Origin: Lichenostomus cassidix
Taxonomy: Eukaryota; Chordata; Aves; Passeriformes; Meliphagidae
DNA: 64,000 nt
NCBI GenBank assembly: GCA_008360975.2
Contig: CM039179.1
Location: 57,450,666 to 57,514,665, forward strand
Direction of reading: 5' to 3'
The translations under genes were made by a program, and so were the position numbers. This document shows positions 28,011-40,752 of the stretch, in pieces (the stretch's first letter is position 1; the number at the start of each line of letters is the position of its first letter). The notes under the pieces were generated by a model. The model did not search any database. It was not told the DNA's origin and saw nothing but the letters and a program-made list of their open reading frames with translations.

Positions 28011-30480
28011 GTCTTAGGTGACAGAAAATTTCATTTGCTGAAACACGTATTTTTCAAGGTGACTTTGCAGGTTTTCTAGTTTTGAATGTAGATTTTAAGA
28101 AATTAAGTCCAAGGAAAATCAATGTCCTTAGCATTCCTTTACGAAAGACACATTACCAGCTTTCAGCAAGCTGTAAAAAGATTTACATATTTGTGTACCT
28201 ATGGGTGTATAAATGCAGAAACATAAATGAATTTACCAATACATATAACCATGTACAAGTACACACAGACCTCAATACATACATACATACATACATACAT
28301 ACATGCCTACATATATTCAGAGACAGATTTTTTAGGAAGCTATTTGTGTGTACATGTGTATATATACAGAGGCTTATTGAAAGTTAGAAGATCAGGCACT
28401 ACAGTGACATAATTTAAATAAATAGGATTTGAATACAAATGAAAAAGTAAAACAACTGTTTTAACTTCTGTCTTACCTCTTGTGGGGTTTATGGATAAAA
28501 CATCTTTTCTATGGCTGAGAATTGAATTTCTGCTGAAGTAGGCTAGTTTAAGCTCCTTGTGTTTCTTGTGAATAGTCATTAAAAGAAAGGAAAATCAATA
28601 AAGATATTCCTTCTAGAACTCTGGAAATATTTGCAAAAGCAGTAGCAAATATTTTTTTGCTAGAACAGAGATAAATACATACATATAGCTTAGGAATAAT
28701 GGAATTCATTGCAGAGTTCTGGGATCAGAGCTTAGGACTGCATAGTAAACAGTTGCAAAAGCATTACCATAAGTCAGAGAATCTGAAGATTTCACAGCTT
28801 AATATTCACATGGGCAAGTTTTTTTAGGTACGGTGATGGAAAGGAACAGCAGATATGAAACACTAACAGAGCAATGGGAAGTATTTCAGTGTTCTTCTGG
28901 ACAGAGCTGAACAAATGCTTTTTTCCTGAACTTGGCACTCAAACGGTAATTTCTAAAATATACTTGACACCTTGTTTTGATTATTCTACCATAAGCTGCA
29001 GTATTCAATCTTAATAGAAAATTACAAGTGATGCAGGCATCAGTACAGACCTTTGGTGGTTCTGAAGGACACTTCACTTGCAAAATTACATAATGCACAA
29101 ACCCACTTTGCTGGACCACAGTACCCCTGATGTCAGATTGCCTTCTGTCTCCTCTACAGCAAACAGTTGCCTTTGAGAAGTGATTTATTCCAAGAAACTG
29201 ACAACCTCATATTCAGTTCCACTATGAAATTCATGTGAAAAGGTTTTGGTCAATGTTTTGCTTTCAGCATCCTGTGTGTTGAACAACCAAGGATGTCAGC
29301 CGGAAGAAGCAACCAATTAAAGGGACTCTGGAGATTCAAATAACTTGTGTTATCCTTTCACTGCTCATTGACTTTTAGAACACATTTGAAATCACAGACA
29401 AAATCAATGTAAGTTTTCCACAGAGAGTGTCAGAATACCTTACTAATTTGTGGATGTAATGTAATTTAATATATGTGTATGTAATGCATGCATTTTCATC
29501 TCCAACACAGACAGTATAAAATTTATCAATTTTAAATTATGCTGAAACAACATTATGGTGAGTGAATGGGCAAAAACTAGCACAAATGTTTCCTTTGTTA
29601 ATACAAGTAAAAATTGATTCTGTATAATATAATTGCAATATTATTGATAATATATAATCATCAAACAATAGCATTTGGCCAGAGTACTGAGAAATTCAGA
29701 CACATGTTATGATACATATCTTTAATATTCCGTAATGAGTAACTATAACTTTTAGTGTTTGGATTTTTTTCCTCCTGCATACTAACCAGAAGAAAAAAAA
29801 CTTGCTACATCAGAAGCACAATGAAATTTTTCTTTGGAGCTGGTCTAGGAAGAAATACCTTTTGAGACCTCAGAATAGTTTCTAATGTACTTGGTTTTCT
29901 TTTGGAATTTACTTTACAAGAGCTGCTCTGGTCGAGCCACCCTCAATGAGATGTAGGACTGACCAGAACACAGTCCAGAAAGTTACACCTTTACATTCTG
30001 TAAAGTCCTGGTTGCAGTATCAGCATTGCCGCTTTATTACGGTATGTACAGCAGTGGTAGCTGATCTAACTAACTGCCTTGTGACAACCTTCCACTCTTA
30101 TTTTTGAGGGGAAGTGGCTCATTTCACAGCAGCTACACAGCACTGGGAAATGAGGTTTTGTGGAGAAGTATCCTGCGTGATAATATTTGAAGTGACTAGG
30201 AAATGAGGCACAGGCAGATTGCTGTGCAATAGGATGGTTACTGTGAGTGCTTCAGATGTTTATCATTATACACTACTTTGACAAGCTTTTTACCCAGTTT
30301 CATGTCTTTTCACCTAACAAGCATATCTCTAGAAACACTGAATGAAAAAATCATTTTTATTACATCTAAGCTGAATAGACAATAAAATTCCAGGTAGAGC
30401 AATGGTTGTTTTCCTGTGCCTTGTTGGTTTGAAGATACTGCTTAGGACAAGGTTTTGGCAAGTTTTTATATGAAACAAAA
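28011..30480. other. Non-coding spacer with an (ATAC)n microsatellite
   Basis: A pure ATAC-type tetranucleotide run of about 30 bp lies at 28275-28304. Otherwise this is unassigned AT-rich sequence with no supported gene. Confidence 0.55.
28275..28304. repeat. (ATAC)n microsatellite
   Basis: About seven uninterrupted ATAC/CATA units, ending in a degenerate CATGCCTACATATA flank. Confidence 0.95.
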
Positions 30481-30895
30481 GTCATAGAATTGTTTAGTTT
30501 GGAGGGGACCTTGAAGATCGTGTATGTCTAACTCCCCTTCCTCGTGCAGGCACAACTTCCACTAGACCAGGTTACTCAAAGTTCCATCCAGTCTAGTCTT
30601 GAACACCTCCAGAAATGGGGAGGCCACAACCTGTCTTGGAAACATGTTCCAGTGGCTCACCACCCTTTTAGCCAAACATTTCTTCCTAATACCTAATTTA
30701 AGCCTACCCTGTTTAACTTAAGGGCATTCCCCTTGTCATTTCACTACACACTCTTGTCAAAAGTCTCTCTCCAGCCTTCTTATAGTCTCCTTTAGGTACT
30801 GCTAAAAGGTATCCCCAAAGCCTTTTTTTTTTGAACAGCCCCAACTCTCTCAGCCTGTCATCACAGGAGAGAAAAGTCCTTGTGAAAGTCTTTTG
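30481..30895 (-). mobile_element. CR1 LINE 3' end, minus strand
   Basis: Reverse complement of a CR1 3' terminus. The 3' tail (TCATAGAATTGTTTAG on the plus strand) is at the left edge. It is followed by GGAGGGGACCTTGAAGATC, GAACACCTCCAGAAATGGGG, CAACCTGTCTTGGAAACATG, TAATACCTAATTTAAGCCTA and AACTCTCTCAGCCTGTC. No open frame survives. The short T-run at 30823-30832 interrupts it. It is 5'-truncated as usual for CR1. Confidence 0.93.
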
Positions 30896-33800
30896 TTCAT
30901 CATACAGGGCTGGCTAGAGACTTCACAGAAGCTGTATTATCCTAATACAAGGAAAAATAGTCATTGTATTAACAAGCTAAATTATCTAATTTCCTTCATG
31001 ATATTCCACATTCCCGATTGAAGACATATAGAGCCATTGTTCCCACAGAATAAGATGCATCCATATACTAGCAGACAGCTGGGCAGGCATGTGGCAAATC
31101 ATGTGACAGCAAATCAGCAAGGCACAAAAATTGCACTTAGTTGCCTATTTATAAAAAATAAGTAAGACTTAGACACAGTCTTAGATCTGCATTACTTTTC
31201 TCAGAGCCGCAAGTCAAGAACAAATTTATTCACTATTATTAAGTTTATAAGGAATATAGTTCTCATGGAGATAATAAAATGTAATGTTTTAGACTACTAG
31301 GATGTTTGTAGAAGATTTTGTCTTTGAAATCCTGATAATGGCAAAACTCCCATTGGCATCAAGGAGAATTTTGCCTGCCAAAAGACTGCAAGATCAACCA
31401 GAAAGTATTTACAATAAATTTACATTACATTTAAGGGCTTTTATGACTTCAAAAATAATTTCGTGATTTTCCACATAATAGGTCTCTAGACTTCTGATGA
31501 ACTAATTTGCGGGTTCTTCTTCATGGATATTAGTTTACACATTTTAGATAAAGGTACAAATTAGAATATCTTAGAGTAATGAATTTTTCCCTATCTTAAA
31601 CTTCAGGGAGATAGGATAAAAATGAACCATCAGCATTTTGTTTGGTTTTGGTCCAGCCCTCTACATAACCAAAGAGACTCATGATTCATCAAGAAGATAT
31701 TTTGTGCTGGGGAGAGAGTGCTGAATTTTCTCTGATTATGTCATGGTAATCAGAGGTGCTTACCTCTTTAATTTGCATGAAGAATACATTTGTGTCTTGT
31801 GAAGTATTTTCCTCTAATTAATGCTATTAATCTAAACATATACTTTCTAATTTTGCATGAAAATGGGAATAGTAACAATATGCTACTCTAAGAGTAATCT
31901 AGAAATCCTCTTGATGCTTTATATTGCCCAGGGAGAACGTGGGAGAGTGGCAGAGGAAAAAAGAAAAAAATAAGGACAGAGAGAAAGCGATAAGGAGAAA
32001 TGGAAGGTTGTAAGAAGGGAGAAGTTATTTTGGAGGGTGATCCAGATCAGAAACCTTATAGAAGTTAAATGATTCTGATTGGAAATTGCCACGTCATTTG
32101 CCTATGTTTAAACACTATTATTAATCCTCAAAATTCCATAAAGAAAGAAAATAATAAAGTAATTTTTACTATATTTTACATACTGATATTTACTATATTT
32201 TATTCTAACTAAATGATAGAGATTCAGGCAATATGAAACATCTTTTCTGATACAATTACATGAGGTGGCTTCTAGTCACTTGTTAATTTTGTTCCTTTGC
32301 CCTCTCAGCAACATCCTAGAGAAGTCAAATCAGAAGACAAAAATATGAGCTTACAGTTATTATCACTGTGTCATTAAACTGTTACAACCCACTTTTCATA
32401 TATAAGAAGTCTAGAAATGGGTAATTGCAGCATGGTTGTGGTACTGATTTTCTCCTTTTGTCAATGACTTTGTACTACAGTTCTATTGCTCATAACCTTT
32501 GAATACCTGACATGTAATTTTGTTCTGATTTATTATAGTTCAAATAATATTTGATTGGTGTGAGCTACATGATGGTATCGCTTACTCTGGGCATTATAAA
32601 TGCATCTTAGTGTTTACCACACTAAGAAATTTATCACTGCAGTCTGAAAAAAGGCTTTGGACACTAAATAAAATTACTTATTTCATAAAGTGGCTTTTTT
32701 AATAGAGTTCAAAATTTTACATCACTAGAAAAGTCATGTTTAGAATATTCTTAAGACAAAAAATAAAGCCCAGTTATCTCTCTCTAAATCTATGCACATA
32801 TAGATTACAGATGAGCTATTAAATTGTCTGCTTCTGAAAATTACCTCCAGATCCATCAACAAAATGGTACAGTGCAGTTTTATACTTCCCCTATCCAGTG
32901 TGATCTCAGTATACTTTTTATGAGATTACATACAGAAAACTGACCCTGCCACACCCTTTTTTTTCTTTTTTTTTTTTTTTTTTTTTTCTTTTTAATGGGG
33001 ATTGGAAATGTGGACTGTTTGAAGGAAATTGTCCAAAGGCATACAGAAGCAGCTACCATTTTTTCCTCTTCCACTGACTTCCTCTGATTAGTTGATAGGA
33101 ATGTCAACCATGGGAAAATAGAGCAAATAGAGATAAGAAATTGTTAGACCTGTTCTCAGCACTGGGATATCAGTACTTTGTAAATACAAAAGATCCCTTG
33201 TTCACCTCTGGTTTTAGCTAAGATACAAGAGTCATCTGGTATTTGTATGAGACCAGCTCCTTTAGTTTTGATGTGATCTTCTGCCAGAGTAAAGTCATTG
33301 GGTAATAATATTTAAGTCCCAATACAGGGTTTTCACAAACTCTAAAGTTTTCACAAGGTTTTTGTGGGAGAACAATCTTTATTAGTTTTTTTTTTTAATG
33401 ATAAAAGGGATGAAAAAGAGAAAAAGAAAATTTCTTTGCTATATATTTTTAGAGCCTGATAGTCTCTATCCAAGTGGCCTACCAGTCCATAGGGAAAGGC
33501 ATTTTCACCAATTATCCATACACACAAAGACACCTGTGTCTATACATACAGAAACACTTACATGGAATTTTGTTTTTTCTTAGAAACATACTACTTCCCT
33601 GGCCACTTGTATAACACTTACACAATCTTTGAGTTTTACTTAAGTTTGAAAGGAAAGTATTATGCTGTAAAGCTTATAATTTTATCTTCAAATAGGAAAA
33701 GAATTGGTAAACAAAAGAGGTGTTTTAGTTCTGAATGGCTTTCCTGTCTTTTAAAATTTAACATACATATATAGTTAAAGCAGCAGGAGGATTTATTTAT

Positions 33801-36800
33801 GAAGTTAAAGGTATAAATTCCAAATATCTCATTTAAATTCAACCCTACAGACAGCTGAGAAAGGGAGGCAAACATCACAATTTAAACTTTAGGAAATTAA
33901 TCACGTCTTAGCATTGAGTACTCAAACTTACCAGAATGTATATTACACAGAAAGTGAAAAAGAACTTTTGGGAAAAGGAAAGAATTAAAAATAAATAATG
34001 TACAGCAGTATTTCTGTTCAATGACAGTGAATTGGCCTTTTAAATATCTCATATTTATTCTTCTTTAATTATCATTCTTCACAGATTTAGGGCTTAGGTT
34101 GAACTGAAGTGTGTGCTACAGAACTAGCACAGCTACTAGCAACTTGCATTATATTGACTGCCAGTCATTTTATTAAGCACCTACTACCTTGAGTTTTATC
34201 ACAGCAGACAGCAAATGAATAAGAGAATTTTAGGAAATTTGAAAACATTACTTTATTCACTTTTATACTACGGATTTCTGCAGCAGCTAAACAGTTTGCT
34301 TTTAAAAAAAAATTAAAAATGTATAAACTGCATATGCCACTCTCACTAGCAATAATAAATAAGAATAGTGTTCCTGTTACAATTGCAGGCATCATTAGAA
34401 AACTCAGTAGCAGTTATTTGAACAAAGTTTTGTCAACTACGAATCATTATCCATAAAAAATTAAAATAAATAATTGTTGCACCCTAGATGCGCATAGATT
34501 TCTCCAGCAGCTATCAGAGGAGCAAATTCTAAAGGCAACAGGGATTCACCATTTTGCTCAGCCCACCAAGATAATGTTCAGTGCATCACAGCAGTGTCTT
34601 AACAGCTGTACTAAGCCCTTTTCATAAGTGACAGGTTCTGTCCTCTACAGAACTTTGGAAATTACTTCCAATTTGAGCAGTTTATATATGAAAGAAAATA
34701 CTTTAAAAGCATGAGCAAAGGTGGAGGATGTGAGTTTGGAAGGTGTACCTACCTAAAAAGCACAGAAAAGTTCATGCTCTTTTCTGTTCACTGCTTTTCC
34801 CTCTGAGAAAATAATATGTTGAAATTATTTAGTCTTCAAGGACTGGACACACTTGATCAAATATAGACATCTTCAGCACTGAAATGATCAATTGAGTTCC
34901 TCAAAGTTCTCCAAAACAGTCTGAGCCAGATTAACTAATGAATGGCAATAAGCGCTTATTCAGAAGGAAAAAATAACCTCATCTAACATAAGTCTGTAGA
35001 ACAAGTCAAATTAATTGTGTCCTAAGAGTGTAATTTTTTTGTTTGAATATAAAGACTTGGATGATTAGTTCATCTGTGGTTTCCTGAACTGTATATGTTT
35101 AAGATAATTGCATCCAGGAGAATCAAACTATGCTTATCAGAAAACATGAGTGATGTAGAAATGGTTGTAGTATCCTATACAGAATGTACTGGAAAACTGC
35201 TGAAATCTGTAGTGACACCCACTCCCCAAAATTAAAAAAAAACCCAAAACCTCAAAACCAAACAAGAGAGCCAAAACCAAAAAGAAAAGAAAAACAAAAC
35301 AAAAAGCCCACCCCGCAAACAAATTAACCCTCCCCCAAAACAAACCAATAAACAAAAACCACAAAAAAACTCCCAACAAAACTAAAAATCAACCCAATGT
35401 GAAGTTTTTTCCATGATCTAATTTTCAGGGAAGGAACGTATATGAAAGATCTTCCATGAAGACACTAATTTTCATATAACACCCTATCCACACATCTAAA
35501 CAGGACTGATTCTAGTCACACATATTTTGAATCCTATGTTTTACGACACCTGGGCATCCTTAATACATATATATATTATATGTCTCAAATTTTTTAACTT
35601 ACAGTAATGACCTTCATGAAAAAGTTATGCTATAGGATTTCATTCTTTAAAAAAAATTGATGACATAATATTCCTCCAAGCTTGCTGTCTGATTGAATAT
35701 GCAATATAACTCAAAATGTGAGAATGTCATAGGGCATGAGAGGAAAGGAGATAGAAATGCACACAAGGACATATACCATTACAACTTTGAAAATAATAGA
35801 TGTTTTTATTTTATTTTTATACTCAATTCCATCGTCCTTTCCCTTTTCTAATTAGCTTTCCTCCATAACTTCTCTTATAGCTATTTAGCCTCAGGCTGGG
35901 ATGACACGTGGAAAAATTCCTCTGAGGCCAATGGTAATGTGGTTTTCTGGATTGCCCAGTAATAGTCACAAAGTATTGTTGATAAAATCTCTCAAGCACA
36001 ACACCTCCAGGATAACAGCTAGTGGCCAATAAAGTAGGAATGACCTGAAGTTCATTTCCCTTTTTCTGTGAAAAGAGAATGACCTTATCTCTCCTCTGCT
36101 GTTCTTCATTTCAAGGTCAACTCAACAAATCATGTTTAAACTTACAATATTTTATGATACACAATTACTCAGTAGATACAGGACACTCCTGTATTTTTCA
36201 TCCTTTATTGTCTATGGTTAAACATTGAAATGAAAAATAAATACCTTATGTGCAAGAAGAGAATTTGACCAATGACCAATGACTAATCAACCAGTTGTGG
36301 TTTATTGTGGAATCTGATGAATGTTTTAAAAATCAATACCTCTGCAGCTTCCTGTGTTCACAAACAGGCTTTATGAGAGACAAGAGCTAGATCTGTGATC
36401 CTAACCCTGAGAGTCTGGAATTCAGAATATTCAGTGCTGTGCAGCACAGAGTGTCAGTGATTAAAGCAATAATTAATGTAAAATTTTTTGTTTTATTTTC
36501 TGGGTGGCTGCTTCATTTTATATAGTCTCATTATAAAAAAACCACATGGAGATCCTGTTGTAAGATGCAGAACACAATCTCTTGTTAGAATTCTTTTGGT
36601 TCATCAATAATGATGTAGATTAATACGGGGATATAAAACATATAGAAGTGTGTTCCCTTGTTTCTCAATAGTCAGTTCTTTTAAAGCTTTGTTTTAAAAA
36701 TAACCCCAGACATGAAATTTCTTTTTTTATTTAAAGTTCTCTGCTGGATGGAGCTGGAATCAGAAATTAAGATGAAAGTTATTTTCAGATGAAAAAAAGG

Positions 36801-38445
36801 AATTGTTCATCTCAGAAATTCCTAATGAAATCTTAGTGAATACTGTATGCCTTCAGCACATAGGGCTAGTGAATAGCAGCATAAGAAAAAAATCAAGCGG
36901 CCATTATCGTTACTATCATCATCATCAGTCATCAGCTCCATCACACAGGTTTGTGCGTATGCTGTAATGAAAAAAAAGCAGGAAAAGAAAAAGGGAGCAT
37001 GAAAAAGAGAAAAGGCTCCTGCTAATTCTAAATTGCTGAATAATTTTAGCTAAGCAGTACACTACTCTCCAAATGACTTCCTAAAGGGGGTTGCAACCCA
37101 TCAGCTCTGTCATAAGCTTAATCAATATAGTCCCTTTTTTTTTTTTATTTTTTTTTTTTAAACAGAGACACTCCTAGGAAAGGTTATCAGCAACTCCTGT
37201 GTGAGAATTCTTCTGTCCCCATGGATGCACAATATGTCACCCACTGTCAGTCAGATCATCACTGACATGGACAAGAAGCAGTGGCTGTGTGATTGGCTTA
37301 TGCAACATACTAGATTCTTCCAGAAGGATGAACATGAGTCCAAAGGGACTGTCGTTGATGTTGTCAAGCATGGAGGTTTGGTGCAAATTCCCTGCTAAGT
37401 CAGTCAGACTAAATTATTTTTTATGATGTATTCCTAAGGAAGCTCTTGGTAAAGATAGTGGATTTGCTACTTTTGTTTTCTACTATTTCTGTTTCTACTT
37501 GTCAGGATGCTCAAAAGTACCTTTTTATAAATTTCCCCTAACCCTTACAGGAATATAAATGGGAGTTTTGAGTCACTAAAATTTTACTGGAAATATCTTG
37601 GGCTGAGCATTAGCAATGCAATTTTCAGCATAAAATGCAAACAAATACAGAACTTTGTTTTCCTGTTATGACGGTTCTTTAACCTTCCTGACAAACCACA
37701 GTTAACAGCAGGAGTAAAAATGTCATTGTAGATGGCCTAAAAATTTATTAGAGACCATATGATTTTTATACTAAACTATAGGTAAGAAAATTCACAACCA
37801 AGTTTTGGGAAAATGCTGTTTGAATGGAGAAGTTTGTGTGCTGTTGTTTTGCTTCTTTTTATTAGTATTATCAAAAATCACAATGTTTCTGTGTTTACTG
37901 AGAGGGAGAATAATTTTGCAGAATTAGGCTATTTCCAAGTTCCATGACCAGAACCATATGAAGTTTATAAGATATCCATATACAGAGATCCAAGAAAAAT
38001 AATTTAAAGCTTGGTGCAACCTTTAAGTTCCCTAGATAAGTTGGGAACAAAATTATAGTAATGATGTCTAAACTTTAAATCTTGTACCAAAATGAGATAG
38101 GAAGAAATTGCTTTCTTAATCTCTCAGAAAGAATCTAACATCTAAATACATTAAAAATCTTATCTATTATTGCCACTGCACTACAATCCATTATCTTAGA
38201 CATCTGCATGTACTTCAGAATTAGACACCAATATTTGTTAATGACTTTATGGTCATGTCATCAGTTAAAGGTGATCAATACTTTCTTCTGACTTGCCTGA
38301 AATATTGCAAAAATAATTCAATGCAAACTGCCCTAGTATGGAAATGAAAAGTGAAATGTAGCAGTTTATATTTTGCATTTTCTCAAGCCTCACCTGTCAA
38401 AACAGCTCCACAGGGTTTAGGGGTTTTTGCTTTTGTTTTATTTTC
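30896..38445. other. AT-rich non-coding DNA with low-complexity tracts
   Basis: Holds an interrupted poly-T (32957-32993), an A/C-rich block (35229-35395) and a poly-T tract at 37131-37160 that ends in AACAG and is followed by an open stretch (see findings). No known gene, RNA or mobile element is otherwise recognised over these 7.5 kb. Confidence 0.5.
35229..35395. repeat. Strand-asymmetric A/C-rich low-complexity block
   Basis: About 165 bases made almost only of A and C on the plus strand (AAAACCC, CCAAAACC, AACAAAAC phrases) with very few G or T. Smaller blocks of the same flavour occur at 18436-18515 and 46010-46065. The minus-strand frame through it gives a hydrophobic Phe/Leu/Gly protein that is an artefact of composition. 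Confidence 0.85.
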
Positions 38446-38469
38446 AACCTAGGTATGAACCTAGGTATG
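38446..38469. repeat. 12-bp tandem duplication abutting the provirus, including its left TSD
   Basis: AACCTAGGTATG occurs twice in tandem (38446-38457 and 38458-38469). The last five bases, GTATG, are the left target-site duplication of the provirus. The duplication may predate integration, since the integrase target lies at the end of the second unit. Confidence 0.9.
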
Positions 38470-38980
38470 TGTCCTAAGTTGCAATATTGATGTAGTTAAG
38501 TATTCTATTACCACCAGCTGTGGGCCATTAGCTGCTATCACCCACTCCGGATGACAGGCAATGGGCCATCCGTTAGCTATTATCACTTGCTAATGACCCA
38601 CCCCGCATGACAGGCAATGGGCCATCAGGGACCCACCGTGTGACTCATGGACTTATCTCATCCCATTGTGAGATGCTCTGCCGAGGAGGGAGGAGCCAGG
38701 TGTTCCCACCTGGATATAACCTGGCCCTGGAACTGCCTGAGCTAGCCCTGTCTACTGGGCTCCCAGAGGACCAGAGCTACCACTGGATCTTCAGCTGAAG
38801 ACTAGACCTTCACAAGATCACCACTTCAACTAGACTACTTCAGTTAGACTGCTACTACCACCCTAACAGGGTGTTAGGTTGTATCTGACTTTGTCAGTGC
38901 TTTTCCTTGTATTATTTCACTTATTTTTAATTTCAATCTTGACTTGTGATCTCCCACTAGTTTGTTTTCAAACCAACACA
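38470..38980 (+). repeat. 5' LTR of the provirus (511 bp)
   Basis: Starts TGTCCTAAG and ends CAACACA. A candidate TATA box (TATAA) is at 38715-38719 inside the context CACCTGGATATAACCTGG, placing U3 to its left. U3 carries a direct repeat, ATGACAGGCAATGGGCCATC at 38551-38570 and again at 38607-38626 (56-bp offset), with similar flanks. I see no canonical AATAAA. Compared with the 3' LTR there are 8 substitutions, 7 of them G/A, plus one 1-bp gap. Confidence 0.96.
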
Positions 38981-38985
38981 TTTTT

Positions 38986-39003
38986 TGGCGCCCAACGTGA
39001 GGC
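38986..39003 (+). other. Primer binding site, tRNA-Lys type
   Basis: TGGCGCCCAACGTGAGGC begins five bases after the 5' LTR end. It matches the complement of the 3' end of the lysine tRNA used by foamy viruses, visna and MPMV (Lys1,2 type) at 17 of 18 positions, as I remember that sequence. The single mismatch, at 39000, is an A where G is expected, the same direction as the changes in the coding region. Confidence 0.88.
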
Positions 39004-39060
39004 TCGACCTAAGGAAACTCAGAAAATCCTATCACCATGCTCAGCCTGTCTATGTGAGTA

Positions 39061-40752
39061 ATGTATCTTACCCTTTATATTTTCCCTCAAATGGGAAACT
39101 ATCTACCCGTTGCATTGCTCCTGTTGCGACCAGGGAATGGCATGAGAATTGCTGTATTGGTTTATTATGCCTATTGCATGGTAACCTGTGAGGCAATGAA
39201 CACCATTCGAAATATATACTCGACTTTGTCTGCCTGACCTAACCTGAGCTGCTTCGTCTGAGACCTCCTCAGCAATCGCACCCACCCTCTCCGGCTAGGA
39301 GGAGAGAGTGGTTTCTTCCAGCATTTCAGGTCAGGCACAGCCATCTTTGACAATATTGAGTTCTTTCTGGATGCTAAAAATGGCATAATCTTCCTGTTAG
39401 TTCTGTTTTCTTTCTTCTCTGCGACCAGCACAGTGTACCTCATGCTGAAGAACAGAAAAATACTTTGTCTTCTTGAGGAGGAGAAACGAAGCAAATCAGC
39501 AGGCAAGAAGAAAAGAACCAAAAGAGCAGTCGACGTCTCAACACAGACCATTACCAAATCAGAACAGCTGAAGCCCGTAGCAGTTGCCCCCGTCCAGAAA
39601 AAGAAATCCAAGAGCAAGTCAGTCCGCATAGCGACTGATGAGGATGCGGCAGGACCATCCCACCAAGCAGAAGAGACAGAACCAGAGATCATCACTCGCT
39701 CTCTATCCCTGGGGGAGCTGCGTGACCTACGGAGGGAATTCACCCGGCAGGCGAATGAGTCCATCTTGACCTGGCTGCTCCGTATCTGGGACGCCGCAGC
39801 TAATGACACTATTCTAGATAGAAATGAAGCCAGACAACTGGGATCCCTGTCTCAAGATGTGGTCATTGACCAGGGGATTGAGAAAACCCAAGAAACTCTC
39901 AGCCTCTGGCGGCGATTGCTGCTGAGTGTACGGGACAGATACCTGTGCAAAGAAAACCTCCAGATGCACCAAAAGAAATAGAACACAATAAAACAAGGTA
40001 TCCGATGCCTGAGGGAATTGGCCGTGCTAGAGATCATTTTCTCAGACAACGAGAGATTCCCCAAGAGCCCAGATAATGTCCAGTGCACTTCACAAATGTG
40101 GCTAAGATTCGCGCGGCTCGGACCAGAGATATACTCTCGTTACCTAGCAACATTACAGTGGAGGGAAGGCGAAAACCAGGTGGGCGTATTAGCAAACAAA
40201 CTGAAAATTTATGAGGACACTGTCACCGCCCCACTACGCACCCAGGTCTCATCGGTAGAAACAAACCTGGCCGAGCAAGTCCGGAGATTGATTGAAGAGA
40301 GCCATCAGAAACTAAGGAAAGAGCTCACAGAAAGATTTTTCCATGCCACACCAAAACCAACCAGAGTCTCTGCCATCAGGAGCAGACGTACTCCAGTCAG
40401 GGAAAGAAAACAAACTCCACGACGTGACCTCTGGTTTTTCCTTCAAGAGCATGGAGAAGACATGAGGAAGTGAGATAGAAAACCCACCTCCACCTTAGCA
40501 GCCCGGGTACGTGAATTGAAAACAGAAACATCCACCTCAGGAGGCTCATCTAGGTACAACACTGCCCCAGTCTCTTGTAGACAGAACCCCCGACAGAATA
40601 GAAAAAATAATATAACTAATCCTCTTGAAGGAACCTCAGGAACACATTTACGGGAGAAGAGCACCACGCACCAAAAACAAGATTAGAGGAACCCTGCCTC
40701 TAGCCAGGTAGAGGAAAGGGATAACCGGATCTATTGGACTGTGTGGATCCGA
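39061..40752 (+). pseudogene. gag: Degenerate gag of the ERV-L-like provirus
   Basis: Gag would form the virion core. The frame is open from an ATG at 39061. A second ATG at 39091 gives Met-Gly-Asn, a plausible myristoylation start, and I favour that one. Two hydrophobic segments follow (39142-39189 and 39382-39447), then a Lys/Arg-rich stretch (from about 39448), then from 39703 a capsid-like region with LSLWRRLL (from 39898) continuing past 40400. No Cys-Cys-His-Cys zinc knuckle is visible toward the C-terminus, which is instead polar and basic. In-frame stops are at 39235 (TGA), 39259 (TGA), 39979 (TAG), 40471 (TGA) and 40684 (TAG). The last could be the original gag end. No frameshift is seen. 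Two open pieces remain, 39433-39981 and 40018-40473. The capsid assignment rests on resemblance to avian ERV-L gag proteins. Confidence 0.85.

Noticed and set aside
39171..39809. Minus-strand open frame of 212 codons opposite gag
   Set aside because: It lies entirely antisense to the gag frame, shows no domain, and its Ser/Arg-rich composition mirrors the Lys-rich coding strand. It is a shadow.
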